DNA of 64,000 bases from CAYJBH01 sp964369965 (GTDB lineage Bacteria > Bacillota > Clostridia > Oscillospirales > Ruminococcaceae). The notes beneath the pieces were generated by a model. The model worked only from the letters and a program-made list of their open reading frames with translations. It was not told where the DNA came from and did not search any database. Location of the stretch: contig CAYJGF010000015.1 of NCBI GenBank assembly GCA_964369965.1, forward strand, positions 5,167 through 69,166, given 5' to 3'. This document shows positions 42,800-51,712 of this stretch, one piece after another; position 1 is the stretch's first letter; each line of letters starts with the position of its first letter. The position numbers and the translations under genes were made by a program.

Positions 42800-43714
42800 A
42801 TGAAATCGTTTATAGATCCGCTCGATGCCTCGGTGCAAAAGATTGATGAGCTTATCGAGACAGCACGTGACATAATAAAAAACCCCGATAAATATGCCGA
42901 GGCTTGTCGGCGAAAAAAATTGGCTACACTCTTTTTTGAACCGTCTACGCGCACCCGACTTTCCTTTGAATCGGCGATGATGGAGCTGGGCGGCAACGTT
43001 ATCGGCTTTGCAGGAGCGGACAGCACCTCGGCGGCAAAGGGTGAGTCGGTGAGTGATACCATCAAAATGATAGGCTGTTATGCCGATATCATTGCAATGC
43101 GCCACCCAAAAGAGGGCTCGGCACTTGTCGCGGCAAATGTATCGAGTATACCGGTCATCAATGCCGGTGATGGCGGACATCAACACCCAACCCAGACGCT
43201 CACCGACCTTTTTACCATCAAAAACCTGCGCGGTGACCTTTCAAACATTACCATCGGGTTATGTGGTGACCTCAAATTCGGTCGTACCGTCCATTCCCTT
43301 ATCCGTGCGATGGTTCGGTATGAAAATGTCAACTTTGTTCTATGTTCGCCGGAGGAGCTTAAACTCCCACGCTACATAAAGGACGAGATTGTCGGTCACG
43401 GACATGAATATCGCCAGTTTCGACTGTTAGAGGACTGTATCGGCGAGTTGGACGTGCTCTATATGACCAGGGTGCAACGTGAGCGGTTCTTTAATGAAGA
43501 GGATTATCTGCGGTTAAAGGACTTTTATATCCTCGACGCGCAGAAGATGACACTTGCTAAAGAACAGATGATGGTACTGCACCCTCTTCCCCGCGTCAAC
43601 GAGATATCAACCGAAATTGACGACGACCCTCGCGCAAAATATTTTGAACAGGCACTTTTCGGCAAGTACATCAGAATGGCGCTTATATTGGACATGCTCG
43701 ATATAAAAATATAA
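42800..43714 (+). CDS. pyrB: Aspartate carbamoyltransferase catalytic chain
   Basis: Condenses carbamoyl phosphate and aspartate. The carbamoyl-phosphate loop FFEPSTRTRLSFESAM, the lysine in SAAKGES, NAGDGGHQHPTQ, YMTRVQRERF and HPLPRVNEI are all present. 304 residues. It is followed by pyrI, so an allosteric E. coli-like holoenzyme is likely. Confidence 0.97.
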   Translation: MKSFIDPLDASVQKIDELIETARDIIKNPDKYAEACRRKKLATLFFEPSTRTRLSFESAMMELGGNVIGFAGADSTSAAKGESVSDTIKMIGCYADIIAMRHPKEGSALVAANVSSIPVINAGDGGHQHPTQTLTDLFTIKNLRGDLSNITIGLCGDLKFGRTVHSLIRAMVRYENVNFVLCSPEELKLPRYIKDEIVGHGHEYRQFRLLEDCIGELDVLYMTRVQRERFFNEEDYLRLKDFYILDAQKMTLAKEQMMVLHPLPRVNEISTEIDDDPRAKYFEQALFGKYIRMALILDMLDIKI

Positions 43715-43729
43715 GAAAGGCGGCCCAAA

Positions 43730-44146
43730 ATGCAGATTGACAGTATTAAAAACGGTGTGGTCATCGACCATATAAAGGCAGGCAAAAGCCTTGAAATATA
43801 TCATTATCTACAGCTCGGTAGCCTTTCAAACACGGTGGCAATAATCAAAAATGTTAAAAGCAAAAAGATGGGGTGCAAGGATATTATTAAGGTTGAGGGT
43901 GCAATAGACAAAAACCTCGACCTGCTCGGTTTTTTCGAGGGGGATATCACCATTAACATTATTAAAAATGGTAAGAGGGTGGAAAAAAAGCACCTTGGAC
44001 TGCCGGAAAAGGTCAAAAATGTTATATCCTGCAAAAACCCTCGCTGTATAACCATGACAGAGCCGGGATTGGAGCAGATATTTATGCTCACCAATATTGA
44101 CAAGAGAGAATATCGTTGTATATATTGTGAACAAAAACATGGTTAA
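43730..44146 (+). CDS. pyrI: Aspartate carbamoyltransferase regulatory chain
   Basis: The zinc-binding regulatory subunit that gives nucleotide feedback. The N-terminal allosteric domain has GVVIDHIKAGKSLEIYHYL; the C-terminal zinc site is CKNPRC then CIYC. 138 residues, slightly shorter than E. coli PyrI. It ends the pyr operon and is followed by a terminator hairpin. Confidence 0.95.
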   Translation: MQIDSIKNGVVIDHIKAGKSLEIYHYLQLGSLSNTVAIIKNVKSKKMGCKDIIKVEGAIDKNLDLLGFFEGDITINIIKNGKRVEKKHLGLPEKVKNVISCKNPRCITMTEPGLEQIFMLTNIDKREYRCIYCEQKHG

Positions 44147-44177
44147 CCTCTCTTGACCACATTAGTCAATAAACTTG

Positions 44178-44203
44178 TTGACCGGTATGGTCAAGAATTT
44201 TTT
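44178..44203 (+). terminator. Terminator after the pyr operon
   Basis: TTGACC (44178-44183) and GGTCAA (44189-44194) form a 6-bp stem with a 5-nt loop, followed shortly by six T residues (44198-44203). Confidence 0.5.
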
Positions 44204-44232
44204 AACATAAATAATTTGAAACGAAAAAGATA

Positions 44233-45009
44233 ATGGGACTTTTTACATCCGACAAAACAAAAAAGAATTCCACGCTGTGTCGAGTTGCAACCCTTAACGA
44301 AAAGGGAAGACGACCGACCCAGCAGGATTCTTTTGCGGTCATAAATGAGGATGAAAGTCGCTTTTTCGCCGCGGTTGCGGACGGTATGGGTGGCATGGCG
44401 CATGGTCTTGATGCGGCGCAGATGGCAGTAAACGGCATAACCCACGGCTCACGTTCCATCGCCGACTCTCGTGACATACCCCCTGCATTTGAAGCGATGA
44501 CCATAGCGGTCAACAAAAAGGTTCACGATACGTTTGACGGTCGCGCCGGCACCACCCTTGCCGCTGTCATGGTGTTGGATGACCACCTTTTTTGGGTATC
44601 GGTCGGTGATAGCACCATAATGCTGTATCGCGATGGGCAGATTATCCGTTTAAACCATGAACACAGCTATAAGATGTTGGTCAAACGCACCGCACTTTTT
44701 GAGGGGGATCTCAGCTCTTTGCAGGAGTTAACCGGTGCCGACTCCCATCGACTGACCGCCTATGTGGGGTCTGACGAATTGATGGATATTGACCGTAATT
44801 TTTATGGGTTTCCACTCATGCCACAGGACAAACTGATGCTTTGCACCGACGGTATAACCCGTACGATTGACGAATTGACCATAGCGGTTATTTTAAAAAA
44901 TCCGCCGGAAAAAGCCCGCGAAATTATTAACGGACTGATAAAACACAAAGCCAACCCTAAACAGGATAACTACACCGCCATAATTGCCGAAGTGGTATTC
45001 GAGGAATAG
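44233..45009 (+). CDS. PP2C-family serine/threonine protein phosphatase
   Basis: A 258-residue soluble phosphatase. Motifs: GRRPTQQDSF (first metal Asp), AAVADGMGGMAHG, GTTLAAVMVLDDHLFWVSVGDS, LMLCTDGITRTID and QDNYTAIIAEV, so the Mn/Mg-binding Asp residues are present. No obvious Shine-Dalgarno lies before the ATG, which is preceded by A-rich sequence. Unlike most Firmicutes PrpC genes it is not followed by a PASTA kinase but by a second PP2C gene 21 bp downstream. Confidence 0.9.
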   Translation: MGLFTSDKTKKNSTLCRVATLNEKGRRPTQQDSFAVINEDESRFFAAVADGMGGMAHGLDAAQMAVNGITHGSRSIADSRDIPPAFEAMTIAVNKKVHDTFDGRAGTTLAAVMVLDDHLFWVSVGDSTIMLYRDGQIIRLNHEHSYKMLVKRTALFEGDLSSLQELTGADSHRLTAYVGSDELMDIDRNFYGFPLMPQDKLMLCTDGITRTIDELTIAVILKNPPEKAREIINGLIKHKANPKQDNYTAIIAEVVFEE

Positions 45010-45030
45010 ATATAACAGGTAGAGTAGGAA

Positions 45031-45750
45031 TTGAAGATAACATATGATGAATACAGCAACCGAGGGGATCGCGCTCATAACGAGGATGCTCTGTTTTGTG
45101 GCGAGAAGAACAATAAAGGCGTGTTTGTAGTCTCGGATGGTTTTGGCACAGACGGCAACGGGGCACATGCTTCGGGGGTGGTGAGTAAAGCCCTCGGCAT
45201 GACCCTTGCCGACACTGTCGCCGGTGCTTGGTCCATGAAACGCGCGTTTGAGACGGCGGACAGGGAGCTAAAATCCGCTCAAAAAAAATATGGCAACGCC
45301 GACACAAGGGCCACCGTTGCCGCCCTGCATATACACAACGATACCGCATTTTATGCCCATTGTGGCGATAGCCGTATCTACTATCTATCGGGCAGCAACA
45401 TGCCTATAATCACCGCCGACCACTCGGTAAGCTATAAAAAATACCGTGACGGTATTATTGGATTTGATGAAATTAGATATGATGAGGATCGAAATAATCT
45501 CACCGAATCGCTCGGAAATCCGCGTGTGAGACCTACCCTACTTAAAAAGAAGGTCAATCTTAATTCAGGCGACTGTTTTCTCCTTTGCACCGACGGTTTT
45601 TGGCAAAATATCCTTGATGACGAGATCTATATCGACTACCTAAAATCGGAGTCGAGCGGCAGATGGCTGGAATTTATGTTGCTGCGAATTATGCCAAGAT
45701 TGCAAGAAGGGGCGGACAATCTAAGTGCGATATGCGTTATGGTGGTATAG
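45031..45750 (+). CDS. Second PP2C-family phosphatase, divergent
   Basis: 239 residues. Motifs: NRGDRAHNEDALF, VVSDGFGTDGNGAHASG (the usual DGMGG is DGFG-T), TRATVAALHIHNDTAFYAHCGDSRIYYL, LLCTDGFWQNILDD and GADNLSAICVMV. The metal ligands seem kept, so activity is likely. Start is TTG 45031, with AGGA very close; the N-terminus is a little uncertain. Same transcript as the first PP2C. Its stop abuts the stop of a double-glycine peptide on the opposite strand. Confidence 0.87.
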   Translation: MKITYDEYSNRGDRAHNEDALFCGEKNNKGVFVVSDGFGTDGNGAHASGVVSKALGMTLADTVAGAWSMKRAFETADRELKSAQKKYGNADTRATVAALHIHNDTAFYAHCGDSRIYYLSGSNMPIITADHSVSYKKYRDGIIGFDEIRYDEDRNNLTESLGNPRVRPTLLKKKVNLNSGDCFLLCTDGFWQNILDDEIYIDYLKSESSGRWLEFMLLRIMPRLQEGADNLSAICVMVV

Positions 45751-45948
45751 CTATCTCATATAATGCGGTAGCTGCTCGGTGGTTAACTGACTGTTTTTTT
45801 CGTTGTTAAGAAGATCCTCGGAGGTCGGTTGACGGAGAGTGATATATTCACCGCCCATTCCGTCGTCAACGCCACCGACCACCTCTTCAAGCTTGTTGTC
45901 GTCTATCTCCGGCGTGGTGTTTTGTTCTTTTTTAAGCTCTTTACTCAT
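45751..45948 (-). CDS. Small double-glycine-leader peptide (GG peptide 1)
   Basis: A 65-residue product. The N-terminal part (1-26) looks like a bacteriocin-type leader: charged, then IDDNKLEEVVGG, matching the LxxVxGG motif cleaved by C39 peptidase/ABC exporters. The remaining 39 residues (VDDGMGGEYITLRQPTSEDL, then NNEKNS to HYMR) are polar and have no Cys. The ATG at 45948 has a strong AGGAGG site; the frame is open to 46203 but without one. Whether it is a secreted signal, a bacteriocin or a modified peptide is unknown. No exporter is in the window. Confidence 0.65.
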   Translation of the reverse strand: MSKELKKEQNTTPEIDDNKLEEVVGGVDDGMGGEYITLRQPTSEDLLNNEKNSQLTTEQLPHYMR

Positions 45949-45988
45949 TAGTTTTCCTCCTGTTAATTTCGTGGGATTGCTCCGAGTA

Positions 45989-46027
45989 TGACAACCACCC
46001 TTTGGTGCTGTGTTGTCAAGTTTTTTT
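45989..46027 (+). terminator. Terminator for the PP2C transcript
   Basis: TGACAAC (45989-45995) pairs with GTTGTCA (46012-46018), then seven T residues (46021-46027) on the plus strand. It lies past GG peptide 1, so the PP2C mRNA would run antisense through that gene before stopping. Confidence 0.6.
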
Positions 46028-46060
46028 GTTGTCCGTATATTATATCTGCAAAATTTACCG

Positions 46061-46321
46061 TTACCGCCCCTGATTAGCCGACCCGCCGTTATAACTACGG
46101 CTTGCCGGAGTGAATTGTTTGCCGCCACATCTTGGGCAGACGAACGCATTTGCACCGGGTAGCTCAAGTCCAACTTTCGGTACAATGGCACGACAGTTTG
46201 CACAGATAGCCATTTTGTTTGAAGTCAAATCAATACCGCCCGCAACCTCGGTTAGATTTTCATCATTAATCTCATTTTCTACCGATATAGCTTTGTTTTT
46301 ATCAATATTATTGTTGCTCAT
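46061..46321 (-). CDS. Double-glycine-leader peptide with zinc-ribbon-like core (GG peptide 2)
   Basis: An 86-residue product. Residues 1-29 form a GG-type leader ending NDENLTEVAGG. The rest (30-86) carries Cys40-x2-Cys43 and Cys62-x2-Cys65 in CANCRAIVP and VCPRCGGKQF, a rubredoxin-knuckle or zinc-ribbon pattern, then a Gly/Ser/Asn-rich tail. A GGAG site precedes the ATG. It lies 112 bp upstream of GG peptide 1 on the same strand and shares leader features, so the two probably form an operon. The role is not recognised. Confidence 0.65.
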   Translation of the reverse strand: MSNNNIDKNKAISVENEINDENLTEVAGGIDLTSNKMAICANCRAIVPKVGLELPGANAFVCPRCGGKQFTPASRSYNGGSANQGR

Positions 46322-46417
46322 AACAGTCTCCTTTTTTACTCTTTGAATATTTATACGACAGAAAATAACGCGTGGCTAATATTTTGCAAAAAATTTTGTT
46401 AACCGACACTTAATCTA

Positions 46418-46446
46418 TTGTAAAACGCTTTTTTTTGTGATATAAT
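46418..46446 (+). promoter_or_regulatory. Promoter of the phosphofructokinase gene
   Basis: TTGTAA (46418-46423), 17-bp spacer, perfect TATAAT (46441-46446), 40 bp before the ATG. Confidence 0.75.
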
Positions 46447-46485
46447 ACAATGTAGAGATAAAATAATGAAAGGAACAATGTAAAA

Positions 46486-47712
46486 ATGACAGGAAATGTA
46501 ATTATCGGGCAGTCCGGCGGACCTTCGTCGGTCATCAACTCCAGCCTTGCCGGTGTGTATAAGGCATCAAGGGACAACGGCTTGACCGTATACGGAATGT
46601 TGCACGGCATACAGGGACTTTTGGAGGAGCGTTATGTCGACCTCTCCACCCAGATTAAAAACGACCTCGACCTTGAGCTTTTAAAGCGCACTCCCTCCGC
46701 ATTTCTCGGCTCCTGCCGCTACAAACTCCCTAACGAGGACGACAAGCCGGAGGTTTTTGAAAAGCTGTTTTCTATCTTAAAAAAGCTGAATATCAGCTAT
46801 TTTTTCTATAACGGTGGCAACGATTCCATGGACACCACCAAAAAGCTCTCCGCCTACGGTGAGAAGATAGGTTCTCCCATTCGCTTTATCGGCGTGCCCA
46901 AGACCATCGACAACGACCTCGCCGTGACGGATCACACCCCCGGCTTTGGCTCCGCCGCAAAATATATCGGCGCAACCGTCAAAGAGCTGGTTCGCGACGG
47001 TCTTGTGTACGACCAAAAGATGGTTACCGTCATTGAGGTCATGGGTCGCAACGCCGGTTGGCTGACCGCCGCCGCCGCGCTCGCAAAGTCGGAGGACAAT
47101 CCCGGTCCCGATATGATTTTCCTGCCCGAAACGGTTTTTGACACCGATACATTTATCGATAAAATAGAAAAGGCTCAAAAGAGCAAAAAAGCCATCTGCG
47201 TCGCCGTTTCAGAGGGCGTTAAGAATAAGGCCGGCAAATATCTGTTTGAGCAGGAGGATGATCACGTCACCACCACCGACGCTTTCGGTCACAAACAGCT
47301 CGGCGGCACCGCCGACTATCTAACCCAGATGATCATGCGTGAAATCGGCTGCAAAACAAGGACTGTCGAGCTATCCTCACTCCAACGTTGTGCCGCTCAC
47401 TTTGCATCACTCACCGACGTGGACGAGGCATTCTCGGTCGGCGCCGCCGCCGTCAAGGCCGCACTGGAGGGTCACACCGGCTGTATGATTATCCTAAAAC
47501 GTGTCAACGATGATCCCTATCACTGCGTGACCGACCTTTATGACGTCTCCAAAATCGCCAACGTTGAAAAGACAATACCGCTCGATTGGATTAATCTTAC
47601 AAACGATACCGTTACCGACGATTTTGTTAAATATGCAACTCCGCTTATCTTCGGCGAGATTGCACCGGTCATGGTTGGCGGTATGCCGCGCCACCTGCAA
47701 CTCAACCTGTAA
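46486..47712 (+). CDS. 6-phosphofructokinase, probably PPi-dependent
   Basis: A 408-residue PFKA-superfamily enzyme with IGQSGGPSSVINSSL, YNGGNDSMDTTKKL, GVPKTIDNDLAVTDHTPGFGSAAKY and EVMGRNAGWLTAA. In ATP-PFKs the donor motif is GGDGS/T; GGNDSM is seen in the PPi-type/long clade, so a PPi donor is inferred, giving reversible, ATP-sparing glycolysis. AAAGGA lies upstream. It is followed 96 bp later by the PFOR gene. Confidence 0.9.
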   Translation: MTGNVIIGQSGGPSSVINSSLAGVYKASRDNGLTVYGMLHGIQGLLEERYVDLSTQIKNDLDLELLKRTPSAFLGSCRYKLPNEDDKPEVFEKLFSILKKLNISYFFYNGGNDSMDTTKKLSAYGEKIGSPIRFIGVPKTIDNDLAVTDHTPGFGSAAKYIGATVKELVRDGLVYDQKMVTVIEVMGRNAGWLTAAAALAKSEDNPGPDMIFLPETVFDTDTFIDKIEKAQKSKKAICVAVSEGVKNKAGKYLFEQEDDHVTTTDAFGHKQLGGTADYLTQMIMREIGCKTRTVELSSLQRCAAHFASLTDVDEAFSVGAAAVKAALEGHTGCMIILKRVNDDPYHCVTDLYDVSKIANVEKTIPLDWINLTNDTVTDDFVKYATPLIFGEIAPVMVGGMPRHLQLNL

Positions 47713-47814
47713 ATTATTATAAATGTAGACGGCTTCGGCAATAATATGACGAGGTCGTCTATATGTGGATTAATGTTATAACAGAAGTTTATTTATAGAA
47801 AGGAATAATTGAAA

Positions 47815-50800
47815 ATGGCAAGATCTAAACAGTCGATGGACGGTAACACCGCCGCCGCACACGTGAGCTATGCGTTCACCGATGTCGCCGGAATTTATCC
47901 CATCACCCCCTCCTCCGTCATGGCGGAGCTGACCGACGCATGGAGCGCCGGCTCGAAAAAGAACATCTTCGGTCGTGAGGTCAAGGTCATCGAGATGCAG
48001 TCGGAAGCAGGCGCCGCCGGTACCGTCCACGGCTCACTCGCCGCCGGTGCACTCACCACCACCTATACCGCTTCACAGGGACTTCTTTTGATGATCCCGA
48101 ACATGTATAAAATTGCGGGCGAACTTCTCCCCTGCGTTATCCATGTATCGGCGCGCGCCGTCGCAAGCCATGCGCTGTCCATCTTCGGCGACCACTCCGA
48201 CGTATATGCATGTCGCCAGACCGGTTTTGCAATGCTATGTGAGACCAATCCGCAGGAGGTTATGGATCTCGGCGCGGTTGCTCACCTTGCAACAATTCGC
48301 GGTCGTGTACCGTTCCTCAACTTCTTTGACGGCTTTAGAACCAGCCATGAGATTCAAAAGATCGAGGCGTGGGACTATGATACCCTCGACAAGATGGTGG
48401 ATCACTCTGCTATAAATGATTTCCGTAAAAATTCACTGAATCCGGAACGTCCTATCCTACGCGGTAGTGCACAAAACCCCGACATCTTCTTCCAGTGGAG
48501 AGAGGCAGCTAACAAATATTATAACGAACTCCCCGCAATAGTCGAGGAGGAGATGGCGCGCGTCAACGCCGAGATAGGCACCGATTATCAGCTGTTTAAC
48601 TACTACGGCGCACCGGATGCAGATCGCATCATCATTGCGATGGGTAGCGTCTGCGACACCATTGAGGAGGTCATCGACTATATGACCGCCGCCGGCGAGA
48701 AGGTCGGTCTTTTAAAGGTTCGCCTTTATCGTCCGTTCTGCGCCGACCGTTTCTTTGACGCTATTCCGAAATCCGCGAAGTCCATCGCCGTCCTTGACAG
48801 GACAAAGGAGCCGGGCGCACTCGGCGAGCCGCTATTCATGGACGTTGCCACCGTCTTGGCGCAAAAAGGATTTGCCGGCAAGCTCGTTGGCGGTCGTTAC
48901 GGTCTCGGCAGTAAGGACACCACCCCGGGCTGTGTCTTTGCGGTCTATGAGAACCTTGCCGCGGCAGAGCCAAAGACCAACTTCACCGTCGGTATCGAGG
49001 ACGATGTCACCGGTCTCTCCCTGCCCATCACAAAGAATGACGACACCTCGGCAGAGGGCACAATCAGCTGTAAGTTCTGGGGACTCGGCGGTGACGGCAC
49101 CGTCGGCGCGAACAAAAACAGTATTAAGATCATCGGCGACCATACCGATATGTTCAGCCAGGCATATTTCCAATACGACAGTAAAAAGACCGGCGGCGTG
49201 ACCATCTCCCATCTGCGCTTTGGCAAAAAGCCGATCAAATCCACCTACTATGTCAACAAGGCGGACTTTGTTGCGTGTCATACACCGTCCTATCTGACCA
49301 AGGGCTTTCCCATTGTGCGTGACATCAAGCCGGGCGGCACATTCCTTGTCAACTGCCAATGGACACCGGAGGAGTTTGAGGAGCATCTCTCCGGCTCGGC
49401 AAAACGCCATATCGCCAATAACAACATCAAGGTTTATCTGGTTGACGCTATCACCAAGGCGCGCGAGATCGGAATGGGCAAACGCACCAACACCATCTTG
49501 CAGTCCGCGTTCTTTGTGGTCGCCAACATCATCCCGATGGATGAGGCTATCACCTATATGAAAGAGGCGGCTAAAAAGAGCTACTCTAAAAAGGGTGACG
49601 AAATAGTCAAGATGAACTACAACGCCATCGACGCCGGCAAGGACGCTATCGTTGAGTTCAAGGTCCCGGCAGAGTGGGCGAACGCCGCCGACAACAAATC
49701 CATGCCGGTCGCAACCGGTGAGGACAAACGTCTTGTCGACTTTGTAAATGAGGTTGTCACCCCGTCCGGACTTATGCACGGCGACGACATTCCGGTCTCG
49801 GTATTTGCTAAAAATCCGGATGGCATGATGCCACAGGGTACCGCCGCATTTGAAAAGCGCGGTGTTGCTGTTGATGTACCGAAATGGATACCGGAAAATT
49901 GTATCCAGTGTAACCAGTGCTCCTACGTCTGCCCCCATGCCGCCATCCGTCCGTTCGTCTTGAGCGAAGGCGAGGCATCCGGTGCACCTGCTGCTATGCT
50001 GTCCTGCGGACTCAAAGGCAAGGGCAACGAGGCATTTATATTCTCGCAATCGGTCGATCCCCTCGACTGCATGGGCTGTGGTCTTTGCGCCAACGTCTGC
50101 CCGGCAAAAAATAAAGCGCTCGTCATGGAGCCGCTGGAAGATCAGCTCGCACAGCAGGAGGCTTTTGACTTTTGTGTCGCAAACGTCGAGCCGAAAGAGC
50201 TCACCTTTGACAAGTTCAGCATCAAGGGCAGTCAGTTCGAGCAACCGCTGCTTGAGTTCTCCGGCGCGTGTGCCGGCTGTGTTGAGACCGCATATGCAAA
50301 GCTCATCACACAGCTGTTCGGTGAGAGAATGTACGTCGCGAACGCGACCGGCTGTTCCTCCATCTGGGGCGGTAGCGCACCGTCCACCCCATACACCAAA
50401 AACAAGAAAACCGGCTACGGCGTAACCTGGGCAAACAGCCTGTTTGAGGACAATGCAGAGTTCGGTTTCGGTATGCAACTCGGTCAAAAAGCAATTCGTG
50501 AGCGTTTAATCGCCATGGTCGAGGCACTGGACTGCGACTGTGAGGAGAGAAATGAGTATCTCGCAACGGTCAACGACGGTGAGGCTAACCGCGTTGCTAC
50601 CGACAAGCTGATAGCAAAACTTGAGAGCTGTGGCGGTGATGCCGCCAACGCAATCCTTGCGGAAAAAGAATACCTCGCCAAGAAGTCTGTTTGGATCTTC
50701 GGCGGCGACGGCTGGGCATATGACATTGGATTTGGCGGTCTTGACCACGTTATCGCCTCCGGTGATGATGTCAACATCATGGTGTTTGACACCGAGGTCT

Positions 50801-51333
50801 ACTCCAATACCGGCGGTCAGGCAAGTAAGGCGAGCCAGATAGGTCAGGTCGCGCAGTTCGCGGCGGCAGGTAAATCCATCGGCAAAAAGGACCTTGCCTC
50901 CATCGCAATGAGCTATGGTTATGTCTATGTCGCACACATCGGTATGGGTGCCGACATGAACCAGACCATCAAGGCTATTAAAGAGGCGGAGAGCTATCCC
51001 GGCCCCTCCATCATCATCGGCTACTCACCCTGTGAGATGCACGGTGTCAAAGGCGGCATGGGCAACAGCCAGCTGGAGATCAAGCGTGCTGTTCAGTCAG
51101 GCTACTGGCATCTGTTCCGATTTGACCCGCGCCGCAAGGCAGAGGGTGCAAATCCGTTCATCATGGACAGCAAGGCACCGACCGAGAGCTATGAGGACTT
51201 CATCAAGAGCGAGACTCGCTACACCCGTCTTGCAATAGCATTCCCGGAACGCGCCGAGGCTCTGTTTGACAAGGCGGCGGATACCGCTAAAAACAGATAT
51301 GACTATCTGATGAGATTGTCTAATTTATACTAA
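47815..51333 (+). CDS. nifJ: Pyruvate:ferredoxin (flavodoxin) oxidoreductase
   Basis: A single-chain PFOR of 1172 residues, oxidising pyruvate to acetyl-CoA, CO2 and reduced ferredoxin. Domain order is normal: N-terminal domain I with YPITPSSVMAEL, domain II, the gamma-like region, a two-cluster ferredoxin domain (CIQCNQCSYVCP and CMGCGLCANVCP), then the TPP domain with GACAGC, GCSSIWG, GGDGWAYDIGFGG and NTGGQ. ATG 47815 is 10 nt from GAAAGG; an in-frame TTG at 47809 is less well spaced. A 12-bp hairpin follows. Confidence 0.97.
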   Translation: MARSKQSMDGNTAAAHVSYAFTDVAGIYPITPSSVMAELTDAWSAGSKKNIFGREVKVIEMQSEAGAAGTVHGSLAAGALTTTYTASQGLLLMIPNMYKIAGELLPCVIHVSARAVASHALSIFGDHSDVYACRQTGFAMLCETNPQEVMDLGAVAHLATIRGRVPFLNFFDGFRTSHEIQKIEAWDYDTLDKMVDHSAINDFRKNSLNPERPILRGSAQNPDIFFQWREAANKYYNELPAIVEEEMARVNAEIGTDYQLFNYYGAPDADRIIIAMGSVCDTIEEVIDYMTAAGEKVGLLKVRLYRPFCADRFFDAIPKSAKSIAVLDRTKEPGALGEPLFMDVATVLAQKGFAGKLVGGRYGLGSKDTTPGCVFAVYENLAAAEPKTNFTVGIEDDVTGLSLPITKNDDTSAEGTISCKFWGLGGDGTVGANKNSIKIIGDHTDMFSQAYFQYDSKKTGGVTISHLRFGKKPIKSTYYVNKADFVACHTPSYLTKGFPIVRDIKPGGTFLVNCQWTPEEFEEHLSGSAKRHIANNNIKVYLVDAITKAREIGMGKRTNTILQSAFFVVANIIPMDEAITYMKEAAKKSYSKKGDEIVKMNYNAIDAGKDAIVEFKVPAEWANAADNKSMPVATGEDKRLVDFVNEVVTPSGLMHGDDIPVSVFAKNPDGMMPQGTAAFEKRGVAVDVPKWIPENCIQCNQCSYVCPHAAIRPFVLSEGEASGAPAAMLSCGLKGKGNEAFIFSQSVDPLDCMGCGLCANVCPAKNKALVMEPLEDQLAQQEAFDFCVANVEPKELTFDKFSIKGSQFEQPLLEFSGACAGCVETAYAKLITQLFGERMYVANATGCSSIWGGSAPSTPYTKNKKTGYGVTWANSLFEDNAEFGFGMQLGQKAIRERLIAMVEALDCDCEERNEYLATVNDGEANRVATDKLIAKLESCGGDAANAILAEKEYLAKKSVWIFGGDGWAYDIGFGGLDHVIASGDDVNIMVFDTEVYSNTGGQASKASQIGQVAQFAAAGKSIGKKDLASIAMSYGYVYVAHIGMGADMNQTIKAIKEAESYPGPSIIIGYSPCEMHGVKGGMGNSQLEIKRAVQSGYWHLFRFDPRRKAEGANPFIMDSKAPTESYEDFIKSETRYTRLAIAFPERAEALFDKAADTAKNRYDYLMRLSNLY

Positions 51334-51358
51334 GAGTATAAATCGTTATATCATTAAA

Positions 51359-51393
51359 CAAAACGACCGCGACGGCATGTTGCGGTCGTTTTG
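51359..51393. terminator. Terminator hairpin after nifJ
   Basis: CAAAACGACCGC (51359-51370) pairs with GCGGTCGTTTTG (51382-51393), 12 bp, loop of 11 nt. The T-rich 3' arm gives a weak U-tract. Confidence 0.65.
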
Positions 51394-51712
51394 TGGTGTC
51401 GAATAATAAGTGTAAATTGCATTATAAAAGATATAAAAATGCTAATTTTATATATATTTATAATATGGTAATAGTAAACTATCAAAAGAATATGATTTAA
51501 TTATGATTTTATCAATTATAGATTAGCATTATAGCGCCATTTGCAAATATTCACAAAAATCATTGCTGTTATTTGTATATTTCGACAAAAAGCGTAAAAT
51601 GTCAAATATGTGCTATTTAGTGTCAAAGTAATTCTATTAAAATTTTATGTATACTGTTATGATAAAGGCACGTACTTAACAATTGTACGAAAATAAATTG
51701 GAGGAGTTATTT
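51394..51712. other. AT-rich intergenic region before the ABC transporter
   Basis: About 320 bp with no ORF. I see only a possible -10 (TATACT at 51650-51655) with no convincing -35, and a small inverted repeat CGTAC...GTACG just before the GGAGGAG ribosome-binding site. An activator-dependent promoter would fit this pattern. Confidence 0.4.

Noticed and set aside
45949..46203. Long N-terminal extension of GG peptide 1
   Set aside because: No ribosome site, antisense to GG peptide 2's reading region and no homology; ATG 45948 has AGGAGG.
47713..47808. Possible terminator or regulatory hairpin before nifJ (TAGACG...CGTCTA)
   Set aside because: Only a short 6-bp outer stem with no T-run; too weak to annotate.
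48832..50487. 551-residue open frame on the minus strand inside nifJ
   Set aside because: It is fully antisense to the well-conserved PFOR gene, has no recognisable motif or ribosome-binding site, and reflects the codon bias of the host gene.
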